DNA of 64,000 bases from Myxococcus landrumus. Lineage in GTDB: Bacteria; Myxococcota; Myxococcia; Myxococcales; Myxococcaceae. Location: contig NZ_CP071091.1 of assembly GCF_017301635.1 (NCBI RefSeq), forward strand, positions 124,001 to 188,000, in the 5' to 3' direction. This document shows positions 34,789 to 45,966 of the stretch, in pieces. The notes under the pieces were generated by a model. The model was given only the letters and a program-made list of their open reading frames with translations. It was not told the DNA's origin and searched no databases. The number at the start of each line of letters is the position of its first letter. Position 1 is the first letter of the stretch. Both the position numbers and the translations under genes were made by a program.

Positions 34789-34818
34789 GGGCCTCCAAGG
34801 CTTCAACCTTGGAGGCCC
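34789..34818. terminator. Bidirectional terminator between convergent genes
   Basis: A perfect 12-bp stem GGGCCTCCAAGG / CCTTGGAGGCCC with a 6-nt loop occupies the 51-bp gap between the dehydrogenase (plus) and susD (minus). It is symmetrical enough to stop transcription from both sides. Confidence 0.7.
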
Positions 34819-34827
34819 CGGCGTGAA

Positions 34828-36207
34828 CTACTTCCGGCTGTCGATTTCAGCGACCGGAATGGGGAACCACGGGTGCGGCGCGTAGTCCGGGCTCAGGTTG
34901 CGCGGGAGCGTGTCCAGCCGGTTGTAGCGACGCAGGTCGATCCACCGGTGGCCGCCCTCGAACAGCAGCGAGTAGCGCTTCTGCTGCAGGAGCTCGTCGA
35001 GGATGTTGGACTCGTCGAGCGCCTTCTCCGGGAGCCGGCCGGAGCGCGTGCGGATGTAGTTGATGTCTTCCGCCGCGGGGCCGAAGTTGCGCAGCCCGAT
35101 GTTGGCCTCCGCCCGCAGGAGGATGAGCTCCTCGTTGCGGATGATGGGAATCGGGGTGTCCGCGCTCGGGTACATGATGAAGCGCAGGTCCGTCGACAGC
35201 CGGCCGCCCGCCGCCGTGGCGAGGGTGGCCTGCTTGGTCATCTTGCGCGTGAAGCGGTCATCCACCACGCCCGCGGGGGTCTTCTCGGCGTCCAGCTCGA
35301 CGGAGGGGTGTCCGTAGACGGTCCGCGCGAGCAGGCCGTTGTCCGTGTCGCCCGAGGACGCGCGGAACACGTGGTACACGCCGATGTTCAGCGAGGTGAG
35401 CGCCGCGACCTTCGAGCCCTCGTCGGCCCCGACGTTCGAGACGATGAAGGACTCGCTCAGCGCCGTCAGCGCCTCCTGGTTCCGGCCCGTGTAGACGGAC
35501 ACGCGAGCACGCACCGCGCGGTTGAACTTGCGGAACGTGGCGGGCGTGTCGAAGCCCCGGAAGCCCGTGGTCAGGCGGAACGAGAACGCCGGGCTCGCGC
35601 GGGACAGGTGCCCATCCGCCTCATCGAGCAGCTTGATGATGTGGTTGAACACCGCCTCCTTGTTCTCGATGGGCGCCAGCTGGCCCAGCGGGCGGTCCAC
35701 GTCGATGGGGGCGCCGTTGGTGTCCCGGGTGTTGATGATCACCAGGAAGTCCAGCGCCATGATGGTCTTCGCGAAGCCGCGGATGCCTTCCTTCTCCGCG
35801 TCGGTCGGGCGTCCGCCGACCTTCTCCAGCGCGGCCAGGAGCGTGTTGGCGTTGCGGATGTTGCCGTAGGGCGCCGCCCAGTGGTTGCCACCGTACGCGC
35901 CGCCACCCGGGTCCATGGTGGGCCCGAGCATCTCGTCGATGGCGCGGGGGTCCGCCGGGTCGAAGACGTACGCCTCGCGCCCGATGACACCCAGCTGCGC
36001 GACGTAGCCGTTCGGCGGGGACACGTTCGCGCGGTGGCCGATGATGAGGCCCGTGGACGCGCTGTTCACGCCGGACTCGGTGGGGTTGTTCCGGAAATCA
36101 TCCAGGCTGGGATTGTTGAGGTCGCCGATTTCCAGGCTGCCGCAGCCGCCCAGTCCGAGCGCCGCGCACAACGCCACCAATGCTCTCTTCGTCTGGTAGA
36201 TGTTCAT
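34828..36207 (-). CDS. SusD/RagB-family nutrient-binding outer-membrane lipoprotein
   Basis: A 459-residue lipoprotein with signal peptide and lipobox LGGC (Cys 22). It carries SusD features: an early DLNNPSLDDF segment, helical TPR-like repeats, a late ELILLRAEANIGLRN, and RYSLLFEGGHRWIDLRRY near the C-terminus. SusD captures ligand at the cell surface for import through its SusC partner. It lies 2 bp downstream of susC on the same strand. SusCD pairs are a Bacteroidota hallmark and uncommon in myxobacteria. No glycoside hydrolase gene accompanies it, so the ligand is unknown. Confidence 0.85.
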   Translation of the reverse strand: MNIYQTKRALVALCAALGLGGCGSLEIGDLNNPSLDDFRNNPTESGVNSASTGLIIGHRANVSPPNGYVAQLGVIGREAYVFDPADPRAIDEMLGPTMDPGGGAYGGNHWAAPYGNIRNANTLLAALEKVGGRPTDAEKEGIRGFAKTIMALDFLVIINTRDTNGAPIDVDRPLGQLAPIENKEAVFNHIIKLLDEADGHLSRASPAFSFRLTTGFRGFDTPATFRKFNRAVRARVSVYTGRNQEALTALSESFIVSNVGADEGSKVAALTSLNIGVYHVFRASSGDTDNGLLARTVYGHPSVELDAEKTPAGVVDDRFTRKMTKQATLATAAGGRLSTDLRFIMYPSADTPIPIIRNEELILLRAEANIGLRNFGPAAEDINYIRTRSGRLPEKALDESNILDELLQQKRYSLLFEGGHRWIDLRRYNRLDTLPRNLSPDYAPHPWFPIPVAEIDSRK

Positions 36208-36209
36208 GG

Positions 36210-39293
<3,084 letters not shown>

Positions 39294-39652
39294 TCGGATA
39301 GTTCCTCGCAACGGTGGGAACGGCCCCCCCAGCAGGTGCCGTGGGCGCGAATCGTCACTGGCTGAACTGAATCAAGTCAATGGCAGTCCCAGTATTTCAA
39401 GAACGTTGGCCAAATCCATCCAAACGGAAATATTCCGATCTCGTATCGAGCGAGGCTGACGCGCAGCGCGATGAACACCTGGTCGGGAGGAGCAAGAGGC
39501 CCTACCTGCCCGGGTGCATCGTGGATCTCCGCGAGCCCGACCCATGGGGATGGGTGTTGAAACCGGTTTCAGGGCACGGCCCGCATGACAGGCTTTGCCA
39601 GCCCGCGTCAGCACGAACCCTCGGCAGGCGCGTCGCGGCATCTGCGGGACGA
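39294..39652. promoter_or_regulatory. Upstream control region of the susC-susD operon
   Basis: This 359-bp gap is more AT-rich than its surroundings near 39365-39440. It holds three dyads: CGGAA-ATA-TTCCG (39425-39437), CTCG-TAT-CGAG (39440-39450) and the LacI-type palindrome at 39558-39571. Several TTG-containing hexamers exist on the minus strand, but I cannot pick a convincing -35/-10 pair. No gene is visible. Confidence 0.5.
39558..39571. promoter_or_regulatory. Perfect 14-bp palindrome resembling a LacI-family operator
   Basis: TGAAACCGGTTTCA is an exact palindrome with a central CG, fitting the general LacI/GalR operator form TGnAAnCGnTTnCA. It lies 265 bp upstream of the susC start and 82 bp beyond the stop of the neighbouring gene, so the susCD operon is the only apparent target. 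No LacI-type gene is in the window. Confidence 0.5.
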
Positions 39653-40147
39653 TCAGGCCGCGAGCCTGCGGGCGCGCGCGAGATATCCGCGAAGCAGCGC
39701 GGCGAACTCATCGTGGAGCGCGCGAGACGCGAGGGACGGACGGCTTCTCAAGGGAACGACGTGCCCGTCCTGGAGGCGCAGGGCCAGTGCGTGAGTGGGG
39801 AGTCCCTTGGCGCGAGCGGGAGTCACCTCGACGATGACGTCCGCGATGTCCTCCGCGCCATACGCGTGCTCGAAGCGTCCCCCGAGCGAGCGACGCTCCA
39901 CCGTCACCTGTCGGGTGTGGCAGTCCACGGTGCACACCGTGAAGGCGTAGCTGTTGAGGAAGACGAACCAGAGGAACGCGGCGACCAGGAGGAAGACGAG
40001 GGGGCCCGGCGTGGAGAAGGGGCTGGAGGCCTCCCAGAACACGCCCGCGACGAAGAGCGTGGCGATGAGCGCGAGGAAGAGGACGAGTGGGGACGGCCGC
40101 TCCGTTCGCACTCGCACCCGGGAAGATGTCTGCTCCAGGACCTTCAT
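39653..40147 (-). CDS. Hypothetical membrane protein
   Basis: A 164-residue protein with two adjacent membrane helices (about 20-38 and 48-68) separated by a short proline-rich turn, then a soluble beta-rich C-terminal domain of about 95 residues that resembles a PH-like or bPH domain in shape (AFTVCTVDCHTRQVTVERR). I do not recognise a family. It has its own start after the leuS divergent gap and ends 359 bp before susC, so it is probably not part of the susCD operon. Confidence 0.6.
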   Translation of the reverse strand: MKVLEQTSSRVRVRTERPSPLVLFLALIATLFVAGVFWEASSPFSTPGPLVFLLVAAFLWFVFLNSYAFTVCTVDCHTRQVTVERRSLGGRFEHAYGAEDIADVIVEVTPARAKGLPTHALALRLQDGHVVPLRSRPSLASRALHDEFAALLRGYLARARRLAA

Positions 40148-40484
40148 CCGCGTTGCCCCCGTGTGCAGCCAGGCCGTGCTCGGCCCTGTCTAAGCGCGGA
40201 GGCCCGGGCACGGAAACAGCCCTGTGCAGGTGGCGGGCCGGAACTTCAGGGTTTCCATGTGGGATAGGGGTTGGCGCGCCGACTGGGGAGAGGCGGAGCG
40301 GCCGGCTCTCCTGGGGAGGGGCACAAGGGGCGGGCGCTGGGGGTTCTCCCGGGTCAGCCCGAGAAATCGGGTCCCGTCGGCCCTTCGAAGGGCCGCGTCC
40401 TGGCCGGTGGTCGGCGAGGACGACGGGAGCCCGGCAAGACTAGTTGCCCCCAGGGCCAGCCCTCCCATAAGAGGCGCAGCGGAC
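40148..40484. other. Divergent region and possible RNA leader upstream of leuS
   Basis: This 337-bp gap separates the small membrane protein gene (minus) from leuS (plus). Near leuS it contains two tandem hairpins: CCCGA-GAAA-TCGGG (40358-40371), capped by a GNRA tetraloop, and the exact 18-bp palindrome CGGCCCTTC/GAAGGGCCG (40378-40395), 90 nt before the leuS ATG. They may form a leader or attenuator. I see no T-box element, no leucine-rich leader peptide and no clear promoter. Confidence 0.4.
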
Positions 40485-42986
40485 ATGGCGATGAACGAGC
40501 GTTACGAGCCCCAGGCGATTGAAGGTAAGTGGCAGGCCCGTTGGGACGAGGCCGGCATCTTCCGGGCGGGCAAGCGCCCGGGCGCACCCAAGAAGTACGT
40601 GCTCGAGATGCTGCCGTACCCCAGTGGCAAGATGCACATGGGCCACGTGCGCAACTACCTCATCGGGGATGTGTACGCGCGCTACTTCCTGATGCGCGGC
40701 TATGACGTGCTGCACCCCATGGGGTGGGACGCGTTCGGGTTGCCGGCGGAGAACGCGGCCATCAAGGAAGGCGTGCACCCGGCCGTCCGCACCGCGGAGA
40801 ACATCATCTCCTTCAAGAAGGAGATGAAGAGCCTGGGCTACAGCTACGACTGGGAGCGCGAAGTCAACACCAGCGCGCCCGAGTACTACCGCTGGAACCA
40901 GTGGTTCTTCATCCAGATGCTGGAGCGAGGGCTCGTCTATCGCCGCTTCAGCAAGGTGAACTGGTGCACCGGCTGCCACACCGTCATCGCCAACGAGCAG
41001 GTGAAGGACGGCGTCTGCGAGCGCTGCTCGTCGCCCGTGGTGGACAAGGAGATGCCCGAGTGGGCGTTCCGCATCACCCGCTTCTCGCAGGACTTGTTGT
41101 CCTCGCTGGACACCCTCAAGGAGTGGCCGGACCGCATCACCTCCATGCAGCGCAACTGGATTGGCCGCTCGGACGGTGCCGAGGCGGACTTCCGCGTCCA
41201 GGGGCACGACGCCTCGCTGCGCGTCTTCACCACGCGCGTGGACACCATCTACGGCTGCACCTACGTGGTGCTCGCGCCGGACCACAAGCTGGTGGACCAG
41301 GTGACGACGCCGGAGCGGCGCGCGGAGGTCGCGGCCTTCGTCAAGCGCATGGCGACGCAGTCCAAGACGGAGCGGATGGGGGAGGGGACGGAGAAGGAAG
41401 GCATCTTCACCGGGGCCCACGCCATCAACCCCTTCACGGGGCAGCAGGTTCCCATCTGGATCGCCAACTTCGTGTTGAGCGACTACGGCACCGGCGCGGT
41501 GATGAGCGTGCCCGCGCACGACGAGCGGGACTTCTCCTTCGCGCGCAAGTACGCGTTGCCGGTGAAGGTCGTCATCCAGCCGGCCACGGGCGACAAGCTG
41601 CCCGCGGGTGAGGCGCTGGAGGCCGCGTATACCGAGTACGGCGTGCTGGTGGACTCGGGTGAGTACACCGGGAAGACGTCCGAGGTGGCTCGCCAGGAGA
41701 TGGCGAAGAAGCTGGAGCAGGAGGGCCGGGGCAAGGCGACGGTGACGTACCGCCAGAAGGACTGGGGCTTCAGCCGCCAGCGCTACTGGGGCACGCCCAT
41801 CCCCATCGTCTACTGCGAGAAGTGCGACCCGGAGCGCCAGGGCATCCCTGTTCCGGTGGAGCAGTTGCCGGTGCGCCTGCCGGAAATCGACGTCCAGGAG
41901 GTGTTGACCGGCAAGGGCGAGCCCCCGCTGGCCAAGGTGCCCTCGTGGGTGAACACGACCTGCCCGAAGTGCGGCGGTCCCGCCCGGCGTGAGGCGGAGA
42001 CGATGGACACCTTCGTCGACTCCTGCTGGTACTTCGCGCGCTACCTGTCGCCGCACTACGACGCCGCGCCGTTCGACCCGAAGGAGGCCCAGCGCTTCCT
42101 GCCCGTGGACATCTACGTGGGCGGGCCCGAGCACGCGGTGATGCACTTGCTCTACTTCCGGTTCTGGACCCGCGTGATGAAGCTGTTGGGTCTCAGCCCC
42201 GTGGACGAGCCCGTCACGCGCTTGATTACGCAGGGCATCGTCAACGGTCCGGATGGCCGCAAGATGTCCAAGCGCTGGGGCAACGTGGTGGCGCCCGCCT
42301 CCATCGTCCAGAAGTACGGCGCGGACACGGCCCGGGCCTACGTGATGTTCGCGGGTCCCCCCGAGCGCGACTTCGACTGGTCCGACGACCAGGTGGAGGG
42401 CGTGTTCCGCTTCCTCAAGCGCGTCTGGACGTTGGCGGCCACGCACCACGCCGCGGCGGCGGGTGCCACCCACGCGGGCCCTTTCGAGGGCAAGGCGCTG
42501 GAGATTCGCCGCGCCGCGCACAAGGGCCTCAAGCGCGTGAGCGAGGCCATCGAGCGGCTGTCGTTCAACACGGCCATCGCCGGCACCATGGAGTGCGTCA
42601 ACGCGCTCTACGCGACGGGCACGCCCGAGACGCCCGCGGAGAAGGCGGCCATGGCGGAGGCGGTGCGGCTCCTGGCGGCGATGCTCACGCCCTTCGCGCC
42701 GCACATCGCGGACGAAATCGCGGAGGCGTACGGGAGCAAGGAGCTCACCGTGGCCCAGTCGTGGCCGGACTTCGACCCCGCGCTGGTGGTGGATGACGTC
42801 ATCCCCTACGCGGTGCAGGTGAACGGCAAGCTGCGCGCGGAGATTCAGGTGGCCGCCAACGCGGTGGAGGCGGATGTTCGCGCCGCGGCGGAGGCGGACG
42901 AGCGGGTTCAGGCCGCCATCACCGGCAAGACGGTGCGCAAGTTCGTCTTCGTGCCCAAGCGCCTGGTGAACTTCGTCGTCGGCTGA
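40485..42986 (+). CDS. leuS: Leucyl-tRNA synthetase
   Basis: An 833-residue class I synthetase charging tRNA-Leu. The HIGH-type motif is PYPSGKMHMGH (44-54), a zinc-binding CTGC...CERC cluster lies near 165-190, the CP1 editing domain includes FTTRVDTIYG and SVPAHDERD, and the KMSKS-type motif is DGRKMSKRWGN. The start MAMNERYEPQAIEGKWQ matches the family. A second CxxC pair occurs at KCDPE and CPKCGGPA. Length is normal for bacterial LeuRS. Confidence 0.97.
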   Translation: MAMNERYEPQAIEGKWQARWDEAGIFRAGKRPGAPKKYVLEMLPYPSGKMHMGHVRNYLIGDVYARYFLMRGYDVLHPMGWDAFGLPAENAAIKEGVHPAVRTAENIISFKKEMKSLGYSYDWEREVNTSAPEYYRWNQWFFIQMLERGLVYRRFSKVNWCTGCHTVIANEQVKDGVCERCSSPVVDKEMPEWAFRITRFSQDLLSSLDTLKEWPDRITSMQRNWIGRSDGAEADFRVQGHDASLRVFTTRVDTIYGCTYVVLAPDHKLVDQVTTPERRAEVAAFVKRMATQSKTERMGEGTEKEGIFTGAHAINPFTGQQVPIWIANFVLSDYGTGAVMSVPAHDERDFSFARKYALPVKVVIQPATGDKLPAGEALEAAYTEYGVLVDSGEYTGKTSEVARQEMAKKLEQEGRGKATVTYRQKDWGFSRQRYWGTPIPIVYCEKCDPERQGIPVPVEQLPVRLPEIDVQEVLTGKGEPPLAKVPSWVNTTCPKCGGPARREAETMDTFVDSCWYFARYLSPHYDAAPFDPKEAQRFLPVDIYVGGPEHAVMHLLYFRFWTRVMKLLGLSPVDEPVTRLITQGIVNGPDGRKMSKRWGNVVAPASIVQKYGADTARAYVMFAGPPERDFDWSDDQVEGVFRFLKRVWTLAATHHAAAAGATHAGPFEGKALEIRRAAHKGLKRVSEAIERLSFNTAIAGTMECVNALYATGTPETPAEKAAMAEAVRLLAAMLTPFAPHIADEIAEAYGSKELTVAQSWPDFDPALVVDDVIPYAVQVNGKLRAEIQVAANAVEADVRAAAEADERVQAAITGKTVRKFVFVPKRLVNFVVG

Positions 42987-42998
42987 GCGAGGACCCGG

Positions 42999-43595
42999 GT
43001 GCCCACCGAGGTCCTCGTCATGTGCCCCGCGTGTGGCCACCCCCAACCGGCGGGTGGCCCCCGGTGCAGTGCCTGTGGTGCCTCGCTCCCCGAGGCGCCC
43101 GTGCCCACGCCCTCGGGGCCCTTCGTCTCGGTGGAGCTGGGCGCGGGGCACTCCCTCGAGGGGGAGCATGGGCGGCTCACCTACCGCATGGCTCCGGGGA
43201 TTCCTCCCAGTGTGGTGGAGCTCGCCCAGCTCCGCGCGCTGACGCTGGAGTCACGCCCCTTCTTCGAGGCGCTGCTGCTGACGGCCTTCGGGGTGCTGGG
43301 TGTGGTGGCCTCCAGCCTCGCGCTCAAGCTCGTGGCCTTCGCGCTCGCGGGGCTGGGCGTGTTGCTGGCCGCGGTGTGCCGGGTGCACGCCCTGGTGCTC
43401 GAGGTGTCCTCGGGTGCGAGTGTCCGCTGGTCGCTGGGGCTGGCCCGGCGGGGCTCGGAGCGGGACGCGAAGCTCCTGGGGGCCTGGCGGGCGCTGGCCC
43501 AGGCGCTGCGGGCGCGGGACGTCGTAGTGCGGGACGCGGACGGCGCGGCGCCACTTCCTCCGCCGTCGGAGCCTCCCGAGGGGCCTCGCGCTTGA
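42999..43595 (+). CDS. Zinc-ribbon membrane protein of unknown function
   Basis: A 198-residue protein with an N-terminal zinc ribbon (CPACGHPQP...CSACG), a central soluble stretch and two adjacent membrane helices (about 90-110 and 112-132), then a basic cytoplasmic tail ending in prolines. It starts with GTG at 42999, 12 nt after leuS and preceded by GAGGA; an in-frame ATG at 43020 is possible. Its TGA stop is embedded in the -35 element of the following lptE gene. Function unknown. Confidence 0.65.
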   Translation: MPTEVLVMCPACGHPQPAGGPRCSACGASLPEAPVPTPSGPFVSVELGAGHSLEGEHGRLTYRMAPGIPPSVVELAQLRALTLESRPFFEALLLTAFGVLGVVASSLALKLVAFALAGLGVLLAAVCRVHALVLEVSSGASVRWSLGLARRGSERDAKLLGAWRALAQALRARDVVVRDADGAAPLPPPSEPPEGPRA

Positions 43596-43619
43596 CGGAG
43601 GGGCGCGGCCGGGTAGGGT
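43592..43619 (+). promoter_or_regulatory. Promoter for lptE, implying a leaderless mRNA
   Basis: TTGACG (43592-43597), a 16-bp spacer and TAGGGT (43614-43619). The predicted start point (about 43626) coincides with the lptE ATG at 43627, and there is no ribosome-binding sequence in front of that ATG. Both facts suggest a leaderless transcript. Confidence 0.5.
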
Positions 43620-43626
43620 GCCGCGC

Positions 43627-44148
43627 ATGTTGCTTCCCTTCAGGTCCGCCTCACGGCGTCTCCGTCTGGCCGTGCTGCTGGGTGGAGGGACGTGCCTGGC
43701 GCTCTCCGCGGGGTGTGGTTATCGCCTCACGCCCCGAGGCGAGGGGCTGCCCGCCGGTGCGAAGACGGTGTGCGCCCCCATCTTCACCAATGAAACCCCG
43801 GAGCCCGCGCTGGAGACGCTCTTCACGCGCTACCTGCGCCAGGAGCTGACGCGGGTGGGGAAGCTCGGCGCCGGGACTTCCTGCGACGCGAAGGTGGAGG
43901 GGACGGTGCTTCAGGTGTGGAGCTCGCCGACCATCGTCGGGCGCTTCTTCCGTGTCCATGCGCAGGTGCGACTGCGGTGGGTGAAGGAAGGGCAACAGCC
44001 CCAGGAGACGGTCGTCTTCGGCACCGAGGACTATCTGCCGGGAAGTGGCGACGTCCTCGAGGCGGAAGCGAATCGTCAAGCCGCCATGGACCGGCTGGCA
44101 GCGGTGTTGATGCGCGATGGATTTGATCGGCTGGCCAACGCCTGGTGA
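43627..44148 (+). CDS. lptE: LptE-like LPS-assembly lipoprotein
   Basis: A 173-residue lipoprotein with signal peptide and lipobox SAGC-GY (Cys 30). The GCGYRLTP start of the mature protein and the pattern IFTNETPEPALETLFTRYLRQEL are typical of LptE, which plugs the LptD barrel and helps insert lipopolysaccharide into the outer membrane. The ATG at 43627 fits the promoter; a GTG nine bases upstream is less likely. lptE after leuS is a conserved arrangement in proteobacteria. Confidence 0.85.
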   Translation: MLLPFRSASRRLRLAVLLGGGTCLALSAGCGYRLTPRGEGLPAGAKTVCAPIFTNETPEPALETLFTRYLRQELTRVGKLGAGTSCDAKVEGTVLQVWSSPTIVGRFFRVHAQVRLRWVKEGQQPQETVVFGTEDYLPGSGDVLEAEANRQAAMDRLAAVLMRDGFDRLANAW

Positions 44149-44166
44149 GGAGGCGAGCGCCTCCTC
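44147..44166. terminator. Inverted repeat between convergent lptE and rpsT
   Basis: GAGGAGGCG / CGCCTCCTC forms a 9-bp dyad with a 2-nt centre directly over the lptE stop; a second imperfect GC hairpin lies at about 44200-44218. Together they fill the 73-bp gap between lptE and rpsT and may stop transcription from both sides. Confidence 0.4.
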
Positions 44167-44221
44167 CCAGCGAGCCTGCTTCGGAGCCTGCGAGGGGACT
44201 TCGAGAAGCCCCCCAGGTGCA

Positions 44222-44494
44222 TCAGGCCTGGCGCGCGCTCTTGGCGGCGGCCTTGGCAAGGCGCGAGATGCGGCGCGAAGCCGTGCGCTTGTGCAGCACG
44301 CCCTTGGAGGCGGCCTTGTTCAGCGCCTTGGAGGCCGCCTTGACCGCGTCCGTCTTCTTGGCGGTGTCCTTGGTGCCAATGGCCTCACGGGCGGACTTCA
44401 CCGCGGTCTTCACCTCGGTGCGGACGGTGACGTTCCGGGCGCGGCGCTTCTCGGACTGACGGTAACGCTTCTCTGCGGACTTGGTGTTGGCCAA
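44222..44494 (-). CDS. rpsT: 30S ribosomal protein S20
   Basis: A 90-residue, very basic helical protein with the typical start ANTKSAEKRYRQSEKRRARN and the late GVLHKRTASRRISRLAK segment. It uses a TTG start (44492-44494) preceded by GGAGA. A UUG start is also found in Escherichia coli rpsT, where it is linked to autoregulation. It is a single-gene unit convergent with lptE. Confidence 0.95.
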   Translation of the reverse strand: MANTKSAEKRYRQSEKRRARNVTVRTEVKTAVKSAREAIGTKDTAKKTDAVKAASKALNKAASKGVLHKRTASRRISRLAKAAAKSARQA

Positions 44495-44536
44495 GAGAAA
44501 TCTCCAAGCAAAAGGCAGGCTAAAAAGAGGGGGCCG

Positions 44537-44565
44537 TCCTTACTGCGACGCTTCGAAAGCGTCAA
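44537..44565 (-). promoter_or_regulatory. Candidate rpsT promoter
   Basis: On the minus strand, TTGACG (44560-44565) is followed after 17 bp by TAAGGA (44537-44542), then a GC block and a T-rich run before the ribosome site. The -35 is strong, the -10 is weak. It would give a leader of about 35-40 nt. Confidence 0.35.
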
Positions 44566-44634
44566 GGCGGGCGTGCGCATCCAGCAGGGATTTCTGGACT
44601 GTGGCTGCGATCAGCAACCTGCGCGGGGGCAAAA

Positions 44635-45822
44635 TCATCCGGCAATGGAGGTGTATTCCCACATCAGGCCGGCGGGATCACGAAAAGTCAGGCGTCCCTC
44701 GGCGGAATCCACGACGGAGCCGGCGGGGGCTTGCTCCATCACCTGCCGCAGCCGGGCCACGGCCAGGGTGGAAGGGGCCTCCAGCGTGAAGGAGGCCCCC
44801 GAGGCGGGGTGCTCCGCGCGGTGGAACACCAGGCGCACCGAGCCGCTGTCGTAGCAGGCCGTGTCGGGCGCCGACCGGGAGGTGCTCCATCCCAGGGTGG
44901 TGGCCACCGAGTCCCAGAAGGCGCGCTGGGCCTCGAGGCTGGAGACACCCAGCCGGAGGGTGGAGACCGGGGCGCGAGGCAGCGACAGGGGCGGCGGGAG
45001 GGACTTCTCCTGGGCCTTGGCGGCCTGCCAGTGGCGCTCCATGTGCTCCAGGGTGGCGCCGCCGAAGGGGACGCCCTCGGCGTGCAGGGCGGACTCGATG
45101 TGCTGGAAGCGCGTGGTGAAGCGGCGGATGGCCATGCGCAGCGCGTCCTCGGCGGGGGTCTTCACGAAGCGCGCGAGGTTGGCGAGCGAGAACAGGACGT
45201 CTCCCAGCTCGTGCTCGATGGCGTCGCGCTCCCCGGTGGCGATGGCGGCGTCCAGCTCGGCCAGCTCCTCGGCCAGCTTGCCGCGCACGCCCGCGAGGTC
45301 GGGCCAGTCGAAGCCGATGCGGCTGGCCTTCTCCGTGAGCCGCTCGGCGCGCAGCAGGGCGGGGGCGGCCGTGGGGACTCCGTCGAGGACCGAGCCTTCC
45401 TTGCCTGTCTTGCGCTTGCGCTCCTCGGCCTTGAGCTTCGCCCAGTTGGCCAGCACCTGCTCGGCGCCATCCACCTGGACCTGCCGCTCGCCGAAGACGT
45501 GGGGGTGGCGGCTGGTGATTTTGTCGCTGATGGCCTTGCTGACGTCGGCCATGGTGAACTCGCCCAGCTCCGAGGCGAGCTGGGCATGGAAGACAATCTG
45601 GAAGAGCAGGTCGCCCAGCTCCTCGCAGAGCGGGTGCCAGGGGCCACCCTGGGCCACGCGGTCCATCTCATCCAGGACCTCGAAGGCCTCCTCGACGAGG
45701 TAGGGCCTCAGGGAGCGCAGGTCCTGCTCCCGGTCCCAGGGGCAGCCGCCCTCGGCGCGCAGCCGCCGCATGATGTCCACCAGACGTTCCAGCTCCGCCC
45801 CAGGGGTCCCCATTTCGTTCAC
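44635..45822 (-). CDS. mazG: MazG nucleotide pyrophosphohydrolase fused to a glyoxalase/VOC-like domain
   Basis: A 395-residue protein. Residues 1-270 are a full two-domain MazG (GCPWDREQDLRSLRPYLVEEAFEV, CEELGDLLFQIVFHA, RHPHVFG, then a second EHELGDVLFSLANLARF). After a proline-rich linker, residues 285-395 form a VOC-like domain (LRLGVSSLEAQRAFWDSV ... FRDPAGLMWEYTS). MazG hydrolyses non-canonical or alarmone nucleoside triphosphates. The GTG at 45822 is chosen because GGAGGG lies 4 nt before it; an ATG at 45813 is the alternative. The fusion to a VOC domain is unusual and its ligand is unknown. Confidence 0.88.
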   Translation of the reverse strand: MNEMGTPGAELERLVDIMRRLRAEGGCPWDREQDLRSLRPYLVEEAFEVLDEMDRVAQGGPWHPLCEELGDLLFQIVFHAQLASELGEFTMADVSKAISDKITSRHPHVFGERQVQVDGAEQVLANWAKLKAEERKRKTGKEGSVLDGVPTAAPALLRAERLTEKASRIGFDWPDLAGVRGKLAEELAELDAAIATGERDAIEHELGDVLFSLANLARFVKTPAEDALRMAIRRFTTRFQHIESALHAEGVPFGGATLEHMERHWQAAKAQEKSLPPPLSLPRAPVSTLRLGVSSLEAQRAFWDSVATTLGWSTSRSAPDTACYDSGSVRLVFHRAEHPASGASFTLEAPSTLAVARLRQVMEQAPAGSVVDSAEGRLTFRDPAGLMWEYTSIAG

Positions 45823-45966
45823 TTGTCCCTCCGTGTGGGGGTGCTCCCCCGGCGTGAGTTCCTCTAACACGCGGCCCCCCAGCCGCATCCGGGAAAGGCG
45901 GAGCGGACCTGGGAGGTGTCGTTCGTTTCGTGCCTGGGCCAGGGTCGCCTATCATCCGAGCCCTGG

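Noticed and set aside
40200-40484. T-box riboswitch upstream of leuS
   Set aside because: No match to the conserved T-box sequence (AGGGTGGNACCGCG), no AG-box and no specifier loop that I can place; only two local hairpins remain.
40191-40484. Extension of leuS upstream to about 40224
   Set aside because: The frame is open, but the extra residues are unlike any LeuRS start; the ATG at 40485 gives the standard N-terminus.
40440-43169. A 909-codon open frame on the minus strand over leuS
   Set aside because: The plus strand encodes an intact leucyl-tRNA synthetase with all motifs; the antisense frame is a composition artefact.
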